NCBI GenBank assembly: GCA_012845835.1
Contig: JABAKD010000001.1
Coordinates: forward strand, 18,096,090 to 18,160,089
Length of the DNA stretch: 64,000 nt
Reading direction: 5' to 3'
Origin: Undaria pinnatifida
Lineage: Eukaryota > Sar > Phaeophyceae > Laminariales > Alariaceae
Each line of letters starts with the position of its first letter. Positions within the stretch are counted from its first letter, which is position 1. A program made the translations under genes and the position numbers. Under the pieces are notes generated by a model. That model saw only the letters and a program-made list of their open reading frames with translations. It searched no databases and was not told the DNA's origin. Of the stretch, positions 22,108-31,709 are shown one piece after another.

Positions 22108-22461
22108 TTAACCAAAGGGGGGGAAGGGACGGGGGGGGGGAGGGGGGGGGGGGGGGGTACGTGCATTAATTGCACTGAATACGTACCGCTGTTTGGTTCG
22201 TGAACAAACCTTACGAGTAGCACCAGGTAGTAATAAGCTTAAGTCAGGGAGAAATCCAAACCACGCGGACACGGGAAATCGTAAAGCATGGCGATCAAGG
22301 GACGATTTCCTCACCGCGCGGTCTGAACCCCTCTTCCTGCACTGGTACCAATGATAACACACCAAGTAAAATGCAGACGAGAGGCGCAGGGGAAAAAACG
22401 AACAACGGGATTCCCTCTGTTGCAGCCTTCGCCATGAATAGCTAGCTGCTTCAAGCATCAA
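22108..22461 (-). CDS. Possible first exon of an unidentified gene
   Basis: A minus-strand ORF starts with ATG-ATG at 22461 and could reach a GT donor (GCGCG then GTGAGG, near 22318). The peptide has a basic, aromatic N-terminus with a short hydrophobic stretch (SSAFYLVCYHWYQ), possibly a membrane anchor. It lies about 50 bp downstream, in minus sense, of a cluster of CRE and CCAAT motifs. The 3' part of the ORF runs into a G/C homopolymer and is not credible. No homology recognised; the call rests on position only. Confidence 0.25.
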   Translation of the reverse strand: MMLEAASYSWRRLQQRESRCSFFPLRLSSAFYLVCYHWYQCRKRGSDRAVRKSSLDRHALRFPVSAWFGFLPDLSLLLPGATRKVCSRTKQRYVFSAINARTPPPPPPPPRPFPPFG

Positions 22462-22506
22462 AACGGTAACCTACAAACAAATGTAACGTACGTACAACTG
22501 CCTGAA

Positions 22507-22596
22507 AGTGACGTCATTATGCCTGGAATGACGTAATCAGTCACCCAAGGACTTTCAACCAATCAAAATCCCCTTTTTTAGAAAGGATGACCAATC
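22507..22596. promoter_or_regulatory. CRE and CCAAT cluster, promoter-like
   Basis: Contains a perfect palindromic cAMP-response-type bZIP site TGACGTCA (22509-22516), a second half-variant TGACGTAATCA (22529-22539) and two CCAAT boxes (22559-22563, 22591-22595) within 90 bases. This density is unusual for the surrounding repeat sequence. It could drive the candidate exon at 22461 (minus) or a plus-strand transcript with a possible donor CCAG/GTATGT near 22687. Confidence 0.5.
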
Positions 22597-24157
22597 GGCC
22601 GAGTCGCCCCCCCCCCCCCCCCCCCCGCCCCCCCCTCCGACCTCACCCCGCCCACTCCACAGCTAGCTTCTCTTGGCGTCATTACCAGGTATGTGCCACA
22701 TCGTAATCGTTCTCTTGACGCCACCTTACAAGTTACTATAATACCCATACAGGCCAAACCAAAAATAAGTGTACTATTTAATAAATATCTTCCCTTTAGG
22801 AACGTACGGCCTCTCCAAAAAAATAACGGGGATCCGGCAAGCACCGTAACGTTTCAAACCGCAGGTTTCAGGTGATCATTGGGGCTGATTTGCCATTTCA
22901 GCTGGCCCCCTCGCTTTCACTCTCAGCGCGTCGGCCACCCGGTCGGCCGGCGATCTAAAATAAACCTTGTACGTCAATCAGTCGGCAGGTATTTATACAG
23001 CATCAGTAGAGGCACAGAGCGGCTACCCTGCTTTCACACACGCCATCCACCCTCTACTCTGGTCTACTATGTATTGGGAGTGCAAATACCCGCGATACGG
23101 ACCAGAAAATGAACCTTAATCTTCTACGGGTGTGCTGAGTAGGTTATGCACTCTGAGATACTAAACCTGGTTGTTTTCGTCCCACTCGGGTAGATACCCG
23201 GGCGTACCCGGGTAATCCCAGAGTAACTACTCCACAAAACACACCCTTGAAACCTTCCAATCCACCCTTCCCGGTGCCGCGTCTTCCGTCCGTGGGATAA
23301 AAAATCAAAGTATAAAGTTACACATAGTAACTATACGTACGTACCACAATTATTTTTTTTCGTTGACTATAAAAAGTCCCAAACACAGCGTCTTTCTATC
23401 CCGCGAGATGCGCACGGCAGAGGCGATCGCCATTAATACGTTTCCCAACACCCCTGCCCCCTCTCTACCGAGACTCCCCCCACCCCCCAGAAAAGAACGC
23501 CTTCCCAAACCCAAGAAACCCAAAAAGAAAAAAGAAACCCTTTTTTGCTGTACGGTGGTTAGAAACACAAACACCTAATACCAGGTATAATAATAGTACT
23601 CGTACGCTTTTTTGCCCCAACCCGAACTGCCCTGAAAACGCGAGGCACAAATCGTCTCGTTCCAGCTCCTCGCCCCAGCTTTTCGCCCCAGTCGATTCGT
23701 CAAAAAGGTACGCACATACGACCAAAACCAAAAAATAAACAACACAAAAAAAAGCGAAGCAGAGCAGCGCAGCGGGGCAAGGCGATCGTTGTGACTATGT
23801 AGTCCATCTAATATAGAGCAGACCACCAAATGAAACGATCGCGCGCAAGCAACCACGGCGGGAAGGGCTGCCTCAAATGCATTCAGAAACGGTGTCAGTC
23901 AACGTCCTCAATCACAAGCGTATGAGGTTCAGGTTGAGCTTGTCGAGCGAGCCACCAAGACAAAAACACACCGAACAGCGTACAGGCCAGGAGGGCAATG
24001 AGCGAGCGTGACCAGAGCTTGCAAAGCCCAACCAATAACAGGCAGGCGTTCATAAGTGCCACAACGAGCCAACCCGCCACACACCTCGCACGTAGCCCGC
24101 CCCCCGCCACCAGCGCAACCACGTGCAACGCCCGGCAAGTGAACCACGAAATCTCAC
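22597..24157. other. Gene-poor region after a poly-C run
   Basis: Begins with a C-run at 22605-22636. Minus-strand frames at 23895-24161 encode a hydrophobic, GC-rich peptide with two or three possible membrane stretches, but no homology or splice support was found. The region 23160-23230 holds several CCCGGGTA motifs. Confidence 0.3.
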
Positions 24158-24238
24158 CCACGCCTTGTTGACGGCATCCTTAATGTCCGCCAGGTATCGC
24201 AAAAAAGAGGCAGAAAACGCCACGAACAAAGGGGGTAT
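24158..24238 (-). CDS. Possible small internal exon
   Basis: Minus-strand stretch of exactly 81 bases between an acceptor (GTAGCAG at 24239-24240) and a donor (GTGAGA starting at 24157). It reads 27 codons without a stop and gives an amphipathic helix (FLRYLADIKDAVNKAW). Open frame, two consensus splice sites and helical character are together suggestive. No partner exon was assigned. Confidence 0.3.
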
Positions 24239-24424
24239 CTGCTACTTCACTTCCAACTGTTGACCAGTCGATACTTCCCCGCCACCAACCTCTCCTTGAG
24301 TGTTCGCGCGTGTTACCAACCGAAAAAAAGAAAAAACACCATCCGGTTTTTTTTTTCAAACCAAAAAAAAAAAAACACACCGTCCGGTTTCTTTCTTCAC
24401 GCCGACAGACATGCATGCTTCCCT

Positions 24425-24800
24425 TCTTTCTACCCACTACGCTATGCCACGCCGCGAAAGGCCACGCCTCGCTACGTTACGCTCGCCAGACAAGCTCGAA
24501 TCAACCAAAAACAACAAAACGCCATCCGATTATTTTTATCGTGCCCGCAGACATGCATCCCTTCTCCTACCCATCACGCTACGCCTCGCCACGTCACACT
24601 ACGCCGTGCTACGCTGCGCTACGCTACGCCACGCCAAAAAAAAAATCCATGGCCGGATATCGGGGATGAGAAACCTCGAACTATGCAGCGCAACGTTACG
24701 CTACGCTACATGACGCTACGTTACGATACGTACACTACGCCAGGCCCCGCTACGCTACGCTACGTTACGCTACGTTACGTGTATGGCACGCCATGCCACG
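24425..24800. repeat. Imperfect TACGC pentanucleotide array
   Basis: Repeated CTACG/CTACGC/GTTACG units, interrupted by A-runs and CCACGCC. It yields meaningless Arg/Tyr/Thr-rich open frames. Confidence 0.85.
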
Positions 24801-25404
24801 CCAAAAATAAAAACACGGCCGGCCAGCCGGATGTCGGGCGGGATGAGAGAAGAATTTTGCCGCGCTACGGTGCGATATACGCCACGTTGGATCGCGTTAC
24901 GCGCACGCCAAGCCGCCCAAAAAGCCACGCACGCCAGAAAACGGCGACAGCCGAATACCGGGAGAGGCAGACATACCTCAAATTTGTACACGCTGTTTTC
25001 CTCACTGGGAGAATCTATTGATCGAGAGGGGTGCAACATCGTTTGTCGCCAACTAAACATAAAAAACAGGCCGTCCGAACCCGCCCACCCCCTGCTCTCT
25101 GTATCCCGCCAACGAAACCTCAACAACCGGCCGTCCGCACCACCGCCCAACCCCCTGCTCTCCCGGTATATCCCGCACAGCCTCCCCCCGACATCCTCCC
25201 AGCCCCCGCCCGACATACTCCCACTGCAAGAAAAAAAAATCCAACACTATTTTGAAGTACTTCGTCTATAACCTTTTTCCACCGCAAGAAGTTCCCAACA
25301 CTAGTCCCAAGTAGTCTCTCGAAAAAGGGGATTTTGACACCACCCTTTGGGGACTAAGCAAAAACGACAAAAAAGCAGCGAGAAGAATAGAGATTATCAA
25401 CCGG
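24801..25404. other. Spacer with duplicated phrase, no gene
   Basis: A short duplicated phrase (ACAGGCCGTCCG / ACCGGCCGTCCG with CCCCCTGCTCTC) occurs near 25070 and 25130. No coding signal recognised. Confidence 0.4.
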
Positions 25405-25605
25405 GTGGAAATACCAACCATGAATGTCATCAACCGGATGATATTATCACCCGGGTGATATTAACCGGGTGATATTACCAACCGGGTGATGTCATCAACC
25501 GGGTAATATTACCAACCCGGTGATGTTATCAACCGGGTGATATTACAAACCGAGTGATATTATCACCGGAGTGATATTGCTAACCGGGGTGATGGTACCT
25601 ACCGT
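25405..25605. repeat. ACCGGGTGATATTA minisatellite
   Basis: About ten imperfect 17-24 bp units of AACCGGGTGATATTAYCA with variants GATGTCATC. Non-coding tandem repeat. Confidence 0.9.
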
Positions 25606-26714
25606 CTGGAAATAGTAATGGCACGCCTCTAGAAACGAGTGTGTGCCGGTACAAGTATCATCGTGCTGTGCGCGTGTCGTATCGTGCGTCTACCTACACT
25701 GCACCTTAGGGCACTCATACCCCAATCCCAGCACCCAGCCTACCATGCGCACATGGCGAACATCTCCCTTCTACGTTGCAACTCGAAACGCCCAATTCCC
25801 TGTTCCAGCAGCAGAAAAACCCGGACTGCTTCGCGCACGGCCGGTGCTGTAATATTCTCCCTAATTATCGGTACTTGTCTCATCTTAAGTTGTCTCAAGT
25901 CCCACCCAAAAGTCGTCACGAATTATCGACACTGTTTCCCGCCCAAACCCCAGCCCAAAGTAGTCAGTAATTATAGACACTTTTCCCGTCCTACGCCCCC
26001 CCCCCACTGCCGCCCGTAACGATTCACCCTTTATTCCCGCCTGAAGTCCCACCCAACAGGATTAATCCTTCCCTCCCTTAACCATTAAGCCCCACCCAAA
26101 AGGGTTAGAAAGGGTTGTACCCCTCGAGACCCACCCAAAAATGTTTCCAAAAGGGCGATAACCCCACCGAAACCCCACCGAAAGGGTTGTAACCCCACCG
26201 AAACCCCACCGAAAAGGGTTATAACCCCACCGAAAAGAGTTATAACCCCACCGAAAAGGGTGATAAAAAGGTTACCAAAGGGCTATAAAAAGGTTACCAA
26301 AGGGTTATAAAAAGGTTACCAAAGGGTTATAAAAAAGTTACCAAAGGGTCATAAAAAGGTTACCAAAGGGTTCTCACCACCCAACAGGGTTCTCAAAATG
26401 GCTGTAACCCTCGCCAGTAACCTTTAAGCCCCGCTTCACACGGCTATAACCCTTGCCCTCAACCTTTAAAGCCCCGCCTGAAAAGGCTATAATATAAACC
26501 CTCGAGCCCACCCTGCAAGGGTTACCGAAAGATTTGATATAGCCCATCCCCTTAACCTGAACCCTATAAGCCGTTAGGGTAAGCCGCTAGGGTTAAGCCG
26601 CTAGGGTTATATTCAATAACCGTAACCTCCACCCATGACGCTCGAACCCCCCCCAGGAGTGACGATGGACCTGAACCATACTCATCGGCACAAAAGAGGA
26701 GCCTCGTGCACAAC
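25606..26714. repeat. Block of CCCCACCGAAAAGGGTTAT and AAAAAGGTTACCAAAGGGT repeats
   Basis: From about 26100 to 26280 the unit AACCCCACCGAAAAGGGTT repeats, then from 26270 to 26380 a 22-bp unit AAAAAGGTTACCAAAGGGTTAT repeats five times. Near 26570-26610 AAGCCGCTAGGGTT repeats three times. The earlier part (25606-26040) has no gene. Confidence 0.75.
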
Positions 26715-27075
26715 ATGCAATGCTTCCAATCGCGCATTGACTGACAAAAAAAAACAAAGGCGCCACTGCTCGCGCACTAACTCACACACAGAAAAAAAAA
26801 TGAAAAAGTGCCAACAATCGCGCACAAGACTCACTCACGCCCCCCGCCCCTCCCCACCCCCCCAAAAAAAGAGCCGCAATTGCGCTTTGCGCACTAACAC
26901 ATACACCAAAAAAAAGAAGAAAAAAGCACCGCCAATTTGCGCACTGATGACACACACAAAAAGAAAAAAGTGCCGCATTCGCACATCAACTCACTAGAAA
27001 AAAGAAACAAGTGCCGCAAATTGCGTGCTAACTCAACTCACACAAATAAAAAGAGCGCTGCCAACGCGCACTGTG
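26715..27075 (+). repeat. Degenerate about 55-bp tandem repeat with A-runs
   Basis: At least six units of the form GTGCCGC.AATTGCGCACTAACTCAC followed by ACACA and an A/G-rich run. Copies start near 26730, 26770, 26815, 26870, 26930, 26970 and 27012. Confidence 0.7.
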
Positions 27076-27286
27076 TTGTGAAAAAATAGCAAAAAGAGGA
27101 AAATCGTATGAAATATAGTGTCTGTGTTCGTTGGGAGAAAAACGCTTTCGTCTATATACGTCGGGAAAAAAAAAAGTCTTTCCAAACCGCCGCTTGCAAA
27201 ATCTCAAATGTGCCTCCCCTCGACCCTCCCCAAGAAAGCGCAAAAACGCGGTGGAATCATCAACTCACGCTACCGGTGTCCTGCAG

Positions 27287-27502
27287 ATGAAGACGACCCC
27301 GGTCCCTTTACGCGCCACGGCCACATCGAACACAATCACCGACCAATCATCGAGAGGAAAAAAGGACATTCTAATGGATAATCCCCCCCCCCCCCGTTCG
27401 ATTGTCGATGTGGGTACTGCGTCCGTTCCCCACCCGGTGATAAACGCAGGGGTCAGAACACCCACTCCGTTTCCCACGAAAACAGCCACGTCTACCAGCA
27501 AG
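27287..27502 (+). CDS. Possible plus-strand exon, Pro/Ser/Thr-rich
   Basis: A 216-base open stretch (72 codons, phase 0) lies between CTGCAG acceptor (27281-27286) and AAG/GTACAC donor (27502/27503). The peptide is Thr/Pro/Ser-rich with no recognised domain. It lies just past the 3' end of the minus-strand bZIP gene, so the two would be convergent. A poly-C run inside encodes a short Pro run. Splice sites are plausible but the composition is biased. Confidence 0.25.
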
Positions 27503-27748
27503 GTACACAGCTTCCCTCCTTACCTACCCCCCCCCGCCCGCCCCCGTTCCACAGGTGTATCAACAGATAACCCTCCGCCTCTTCTTCCCCAGGACTCCCT
27601 CCCTCTCCAGAGTTTTCAACGTAAAAAAAAAAAATGTCACAACCCGCGGTCAACGCTCCCCGGCGTGCTCCCTCCCCCGCCACCGCCACTCATCCCCCCA
27701 TCCCAACCAGGCCATGAGGGGGGCCACCCACCCCCTCCCCCCCGCCTG

Positions 27749-28831
27749 CTACCACCGCCCGCGCCGCCCGCAAAATCTCCATGCCGCGGCACTCCCCCCC
27801 CCCCCCCCCCCACCACCACCACCACCACCCCCACCACCACCACCACCACCACCACCATCATCACGCTGTTGCTGCTGCTGCATAGACCGGACCCTCACCA
27901 TGGCTGCGTTCGCCGACGCTCTCGCCATCATTTCCGCATAGTCCATCCCACCGGGCCCACCCACGGACCCTCCCGGGCCCCCTGGGCCCCCCGCGCCCGC
28001 CCCCCCACCGCCACCTCCGGTTGCGCTGGGGGTGGAGCCGGATCCTCCCCCCCCGAGCTCACGCTCTAACTTCCGGCCTGCGCTGCTGTGGAGAGATGAG
28101 GCCGTCCCATAGCTGCTGCCCGTGTCCCCCCCTGCGTACCCCGGCTGTTGGGAGTGGGGCGGGCCGCTCGGTCTTGCTGCGCCTGCTGCAGCACCGCCGC
28201 CGCCGCCGCTGCTGCTGCTACTTCCAAGATTAGCATACCCTGCCATGGAACTCGGGGGGGAACCTCTCCCACCGTCCCCTCCTCTGCCGTTCGCCGCTTG
28301 CCCTGGAGGGGGCGGGAGGGAGACGTCTCGGTCTCTCCCCCCCCCCCCACCGCCACTCAAGCTTGCTAGAACGCCCAGTCCGCTGCCCAGGAAGGGCGCC
28401 CCGCCTCCAACCGAAGTCATGACTCGGTTGCTGCTGCCCATGTTCATACTACCCCCGCCACTGCTGCTAGACACATCTAGCAAGCTCTCGCCCGTGCCTC
28501 TACCATTGCTTCCGTTACCGCCGCCGCCACTGTTCTTCTTGTCTGAGCGTCGTTGCAAAGCGCCTGACATGAGCATACCGCCGTTCATGGACCCTTGATG
28601 TTGCTGTTGATGCTGCGGGTGGGTCGACTTATCCCCCAGCCCTCCCCCACCTCCCCCAGGTAACGGAGGAAGGGAGGCGAGGATAGCAGCGGCGCTTGGG
28701 GGAGGGTTCCCAACCGCGGCCGCCGCCGCTACCAGCGATGGGAGGGGACCGGATGAAGAATGCCCCGCGATAGACATGCCTCCGCTGACACCGGGACCTT
28801 CACCAGACAGCCCGGGTATGGATGACGGGTC
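27749..28831 (-). CDS. bZIP gene, terminal Gly/Ser/Gln-rich exon
   Basis: Open for 360 codons plus TAG. An acceptor at CCCAAGCAG (exon start 28831) is phase 0 and so joins the linker exon at 29615-29725 in frame; another acceptor at 28877 would not match phase. The sequence is low-complexity activation-domain style: DPSSIPGLSGEG, an Ala run, PPLPGGGGGGLG, HPQHQQQHQG, many Ser/Gly and Gly/Ala/Pro runs, a helical DYAEMMARASANAAMVRVRS, then a Gln run and a poly-Gly tail encoded by (CCA)n/C-run DNA. The poly-Gly end is prone to length change, so the true C-terminus is uncertain. The reverse strand shows only poly-Pro shadows. Confidence 0.75.
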   Translation of the reverse strand, partial: DPSSIPGLSGEGPGVSGGMSIAGHSSSGPLPSLVAAAAAVGNPPPSAAAILASLPPLPGGGGGGLGDKSTHPQHQQQHQGSMNGGMLMSGALQRRSDKKNSGGGGNGSNGRGTGESLLDVSSSSGGGSMNMGSSNRVMTSVGGGAPFLGSGLGVLASLSGGGGGGRDRDVSLPPPPGQAANGRGGDGGRGSPPSSMAGYANLGSSSSSGGGGGAAAGAARPSGPPHSQQPGYAGGDTGSSYGTASSLHSSAGRKLERELGGGGSGSTPSATGGGGGGAGAGGPGGPGGSVGGPGGMDYAEMMARASANAAMVRVRSMQQQQQRDDGGGGGGGGGGGGGGGGGGGGGSAAAWRFCGRRGRW

Positions 28832-28877
28832 CTGCTTGGGCTGATGGGGTGGAGGCGTTTGCGCGGGGAGGGGGGTG

Positions 28878-29614
28878 CTGCGGGGATTAGGTGCGAGCGC
28901 ACGAAAAAAAAAGAAAAGACATGAAGATGGGAAGCCTGGGTTTAGGTAGTTGGTTGCACAACTTAACCCCGTTAGAGACCCAAAAATCCCTCAATACTGA
29001 TTCCAAGCAACTTGTCTCCCAAAACAGGTTGAAAGGCATTAAGGGGTTGGTGCCACGTAAGCCCCCCGTTTAAACGCAGACGGGCTTATGCTGTCGTCCG
29101 CCACGGCAGTACCGTTGGTCACGGCAGTACCGTTCGCCGCCACAGCAGTACCGTTCGTCGCGGTAGCAATACCCTTCGCCGCAGCGGTAGCACCGTTCGC
29201 CGCAGCGGCAGTACAGTTTTTTCTTGATTCGCATGTCGTTCTTCACCGTAACCGTTTCGTACAGCGCCACGTGCAAAACCACGTTTATCCCGACTAATAT
29301 TCGTTATGTTCGAAATAATAATCCTCTTACATGCTAGTTCTATGTTCCTAAAAACGGCCGATTAGGCAAAAAAAAACAGTTGAAAAAGGCTAGTTATGCC
29401 AACGCACTTTCTACAGCTCCAATTATGCCACACACTTCAAATAAACGGGGTAATTGTGCCAAAAACACTCTTAGAAACGGCAACCTATGTCAAAAACGCT
29501 CATTTTGCCAAACTACTCTTAAAAACGGCCAATTACCCTAAAAAATAAAATAAACAATAAAAACGACAACAGCAAAAACAAACACAACAACAACAATGGT
29601 TTTGGTTGGCTTAC
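28878..29614 (-). other. Intron of the bZIP gene, with duplicated exon fragment
   Basis: Intron between the linker and terminal exons. It includes a second copy of the linker-exon end at about 29215-29300 followed by a 21-bp tandem repeat (separate entry). The region 29340-29530 repeats the phrase AAAAACGGCCAATTA.GCCAAA several times in diverged form. Confidence 0.6.
29085..29300 (-). repeat. Duplicated exon end fused to a 21-bp coding-frame repeat
   Basis: The minus strand reads VALYETVTVKNDMRIK, a copy of ALYETVKNDMTIK from the exon at 29615-29725, with a possible acceptor TATTAG upstream. It continues without a stop through about five 21-bp units giving Cys/Arg/Tyr heptads such as RDERYCC. 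No good donor follows the duplicated end, so it may be an alternative exon or a dead duplicate. Confidence 0.55.
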
Positions 29615-29725
29615 CTTAATTGTCATGTCATTCTTGACCGTTTCGTACAACGCCATTCGCAAAGCCGCGTTCTCCGCCTGGCTTTTGCTCAGGGCTAAGG
29701 TACCGTCCGGCGCAACCTCTGTCGC
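29615..29725 (-). CDS. bZIP gene, linker exon after the zipper
   Basis: Exon of 111 bases, 37 codons, phase 0 at both ends: acceptor GGAGCAG before GCGACAGAG, donor AAG/GTAAGC. The peptide (ATEVAPDGTLALSKSQAENA, then ALRMALYETVKNDMTIK) is helical and charged and contains a LSKSQAENAALRMALYE stretch that could extend the coiled coil. A near copy of its last 16 residues lies at 29215-29290. It joins in frame to the zipper exon upstream and the Gly-rich exon downstream. Confidence 0.75.
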
Positions 29726-30935
29726 CTGCTCCAACATTGCAACATTTTCAAAGCGAGGCAGGGGGACAAAAAAACAGGGTAAGCACGGGGGTTTTCATAC
29801 AAAAAGGCGGCACAGTATAGGGTCCCAAAGATGTGGAGCGTGCGGTGCGTTTCTTAGTTACATGTTTCGCAAAGAGGGGCGAAAGGGTGGTAGCGCGAGA
29901 GAGTAAGCGCAGGCCTCGAAGAGGGACCCACTACGCTCGTGTGTGCACGGACTTGTACGCACATTGTAATTCGATGCGGTATGCTCTGCGCGGTCTGTAC
30001 ACACGCTTCCACGCGATGATCTATACGGTTTGCACTATCTGCAAGAACCCGCGTCCCACAGTAACCACTGACCTGTACCATCTACTGTAGGTCGGGGCAG
30101 ATCATGATACGTCAAACGCGTGTGGTGTTTGAACAGGGGACGCTGGTATGTCGCATGGGGGGGGGGGGGGGGGGGGGCGAATTAACAGAGGCGTGTGTCA
30201 AGCCAAGGAAACCTCTCTTAAAACTAACTTTTGTCTTAAATCGGAATTGGGTATTATGCAGCCTTCAGTATATGCCCGGGCCAAAACCCCGTAACCTCTC
30301 TCAAGACGGGTTTCCACTTAAATCGAGCTTTCCTAAGTCTCAACCCTCCCTGTTGGCGGCTGGCGATATGGTATATCCCCTCTCCCCCGTAGCGGCGTTA
30401 TGATTTACAGCAAGTGACACATGCCATGGTAGAGGCACACCACTTTTTCTCTGAGAGGCCTTCCCGACTTGAGACGCTGTATACGGTACACGATACCCCT
30501 CCCACAAACTCACTTTGATAACAATGAAAGCGCAACTCCGATGGACGATTCCATGGCTTAGGTATACAACGAAACATATCGCAAAACGGAGAACAAGAAA
30601 GAACCTCCAGCCACACTATTATTGGGTTAAGGAATCCCCAAGTTTAGAAAAAAACGCCAAAAAAATAGCTATAGGGTTTAGTTTGGGTAGGCAATTGGTC
30701 AAACTATTTATAACCACCTAGCAACACCCCACCGCGCCCGACCCGACCCGACCCGACCCGACCCTACCTTACCCTACCTTACCCTACCCTAGCCTACCCT
30801 ACCCTACCCTACCCTACCCTACCCTACCCTACCCTACCCTACCCTACTAGCAGTGGCCAAACAGAGTATAAACGATATCCTCTCATTCGTTAGCATCCCT
30901 CTATCGTATCAGGCGTCCCATACCTACCCACTCAC
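29726..30935 (-). other. Intron of the bZIP gene with simple repeats
   Basis: About 1.2 kb between zipper and linker exons. Contains a G-run at 30158-30177 and a CCCTA/CCCGA pentamer array at 30731-30846. No other coding signal. Confidence 0.65.
30731..30846. repeat. (CCCGA)n grading into (CCCTA)n
   Basis: Pentanucleotide array: five GACCC units, a CTTAC mixed zone and then about 14 CCCTA units. It lies within the intron, about 90 bases downstream of the zipper exon in transcript sense. Confidence 0.95.
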
Positions 30936-31058
30936 CACCATCTGCCGAAAGATCTCGTTCTGCTCCCTTAGCTCCTGGTTTTCTCGAGTCAAGAACACAA
31001 CACTCCGACCCAGCTCCTCGATACGCATCTTCTTTCTTCGTCGCGATTCCTTCGCCGC
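30936..31058 (-). CDS. bZIP transcription factor, basic region and leucine zipper exon
   Basis: Exon of 123 bases, 41 codons: acceptor TTTTTTTTCAG before GCGGCG, donor GTG/GTGAGT. It encodes AAKESRRRKKMRIEELGRSV and continues VFLTRENQELREQNEIFRQM. AAKESRRRKK is the second half of a bZIP basic region; the invariant Asn of N-x7-R must lie in the preceding exon. Heptad positions are L, L, L, F (EEL, VFL, QEL, EIF), giving a short zipper. bZIP proteins dimerise and bind ACGT-core DNA in the nucleus. The upstream exon was not found; a 450-bp (TTGGG)n array lies 200 bases upstream. TGACGTCA, a classic bZIP target, occurs at 22509. Confidence 0.9.
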
Positions 31059-31258
31059 CTGAAAAAAAACACGAACGCACACTAAAGTTTACAAAATGGT
31101 AAAAGCTTTTTAAACAAGTTATGATGTATAAAACAAAGTCAACACTGAAAGCGAAAAAACAAAAAGTACAAGAAAATAACAGCGGGATACCGGTTGACCG
31201 TGGCATATGGAGGGGTCAGGAGCGCATCAAAAGCATCAGACAGGCGGGTGGAGGCGGT

Positions 31259-31709
31259 GGGGTTGGGTTGGGTTGGGTTGGGTTGGGTTTGGTTTGGTTT
31301 GGGTTGGGTTGGGTTGGGTTGGGTTTGGTTTGGTTTGGTTTGGTTTGGTTTGGTTTGGTTGAGTTTGGTTGGGTTGGGTTGGGTTGGGTTGGGTTGGGTT
31401 GGGTTGGGTTGGGTTGGGTTGGGTTGGGTTGGGTTGGGTTGGGTTGGGTTGGGTTGGGTTGGGTTGGGTTGGGTTGGGTTGGGTTGGGTTGGGTTGGGTT
31501 GGGTTGGGTTGGGTTGGGTTGGGTTGGGTTGGGTTGGGTTGGGTTGGGTTGGGTTGGGTTGGGTTGGGTTGGGTTGGGTTGGGTTGGGTTGGGTTGGGTT
31601 GGGTTGGGTTGGGTTGGGTTGGGTTGGGTTGGGTTGGGTTGGGTTGGGTTGGGTTGGGTTGGGTTGGGCTGGGTTGGGTTGGGTTGGGTTGGGTTGGGTT
31701 GGGTTAAGT
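31259..31709. repeat. (TTGGG)n pentanucleotide array
   Basis: About 90 units, with TTTGG variants clustered at 31285-31365 and almost perfect TTGGG from 31370 to 31705 (one GCTGGG variant at 31668). It probably lies in the first known intron of the bZIP gene. It is open in every frame, so long VGLGW and TQPNP ORFs are artefacts. The G-rich strand is the gene's template strand. Confidence 0.97.

Noticed and set aside
23895-24161. Hydrophobic 88-codon ORF as a membrane protein gene
   Set aside because: Three overlapping frames are open in this GC-rich stretch; no homology and no clear start. Mentioned only in the region note.
27131-28069. 312-codon Pro/Thr-rich plus-strand ORF
   Set aside because: Mostly the antisense of the Gly-rich bZIP exon and of C-runs. 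Only the 27287-27502 part was kept as a weak exon candidate.
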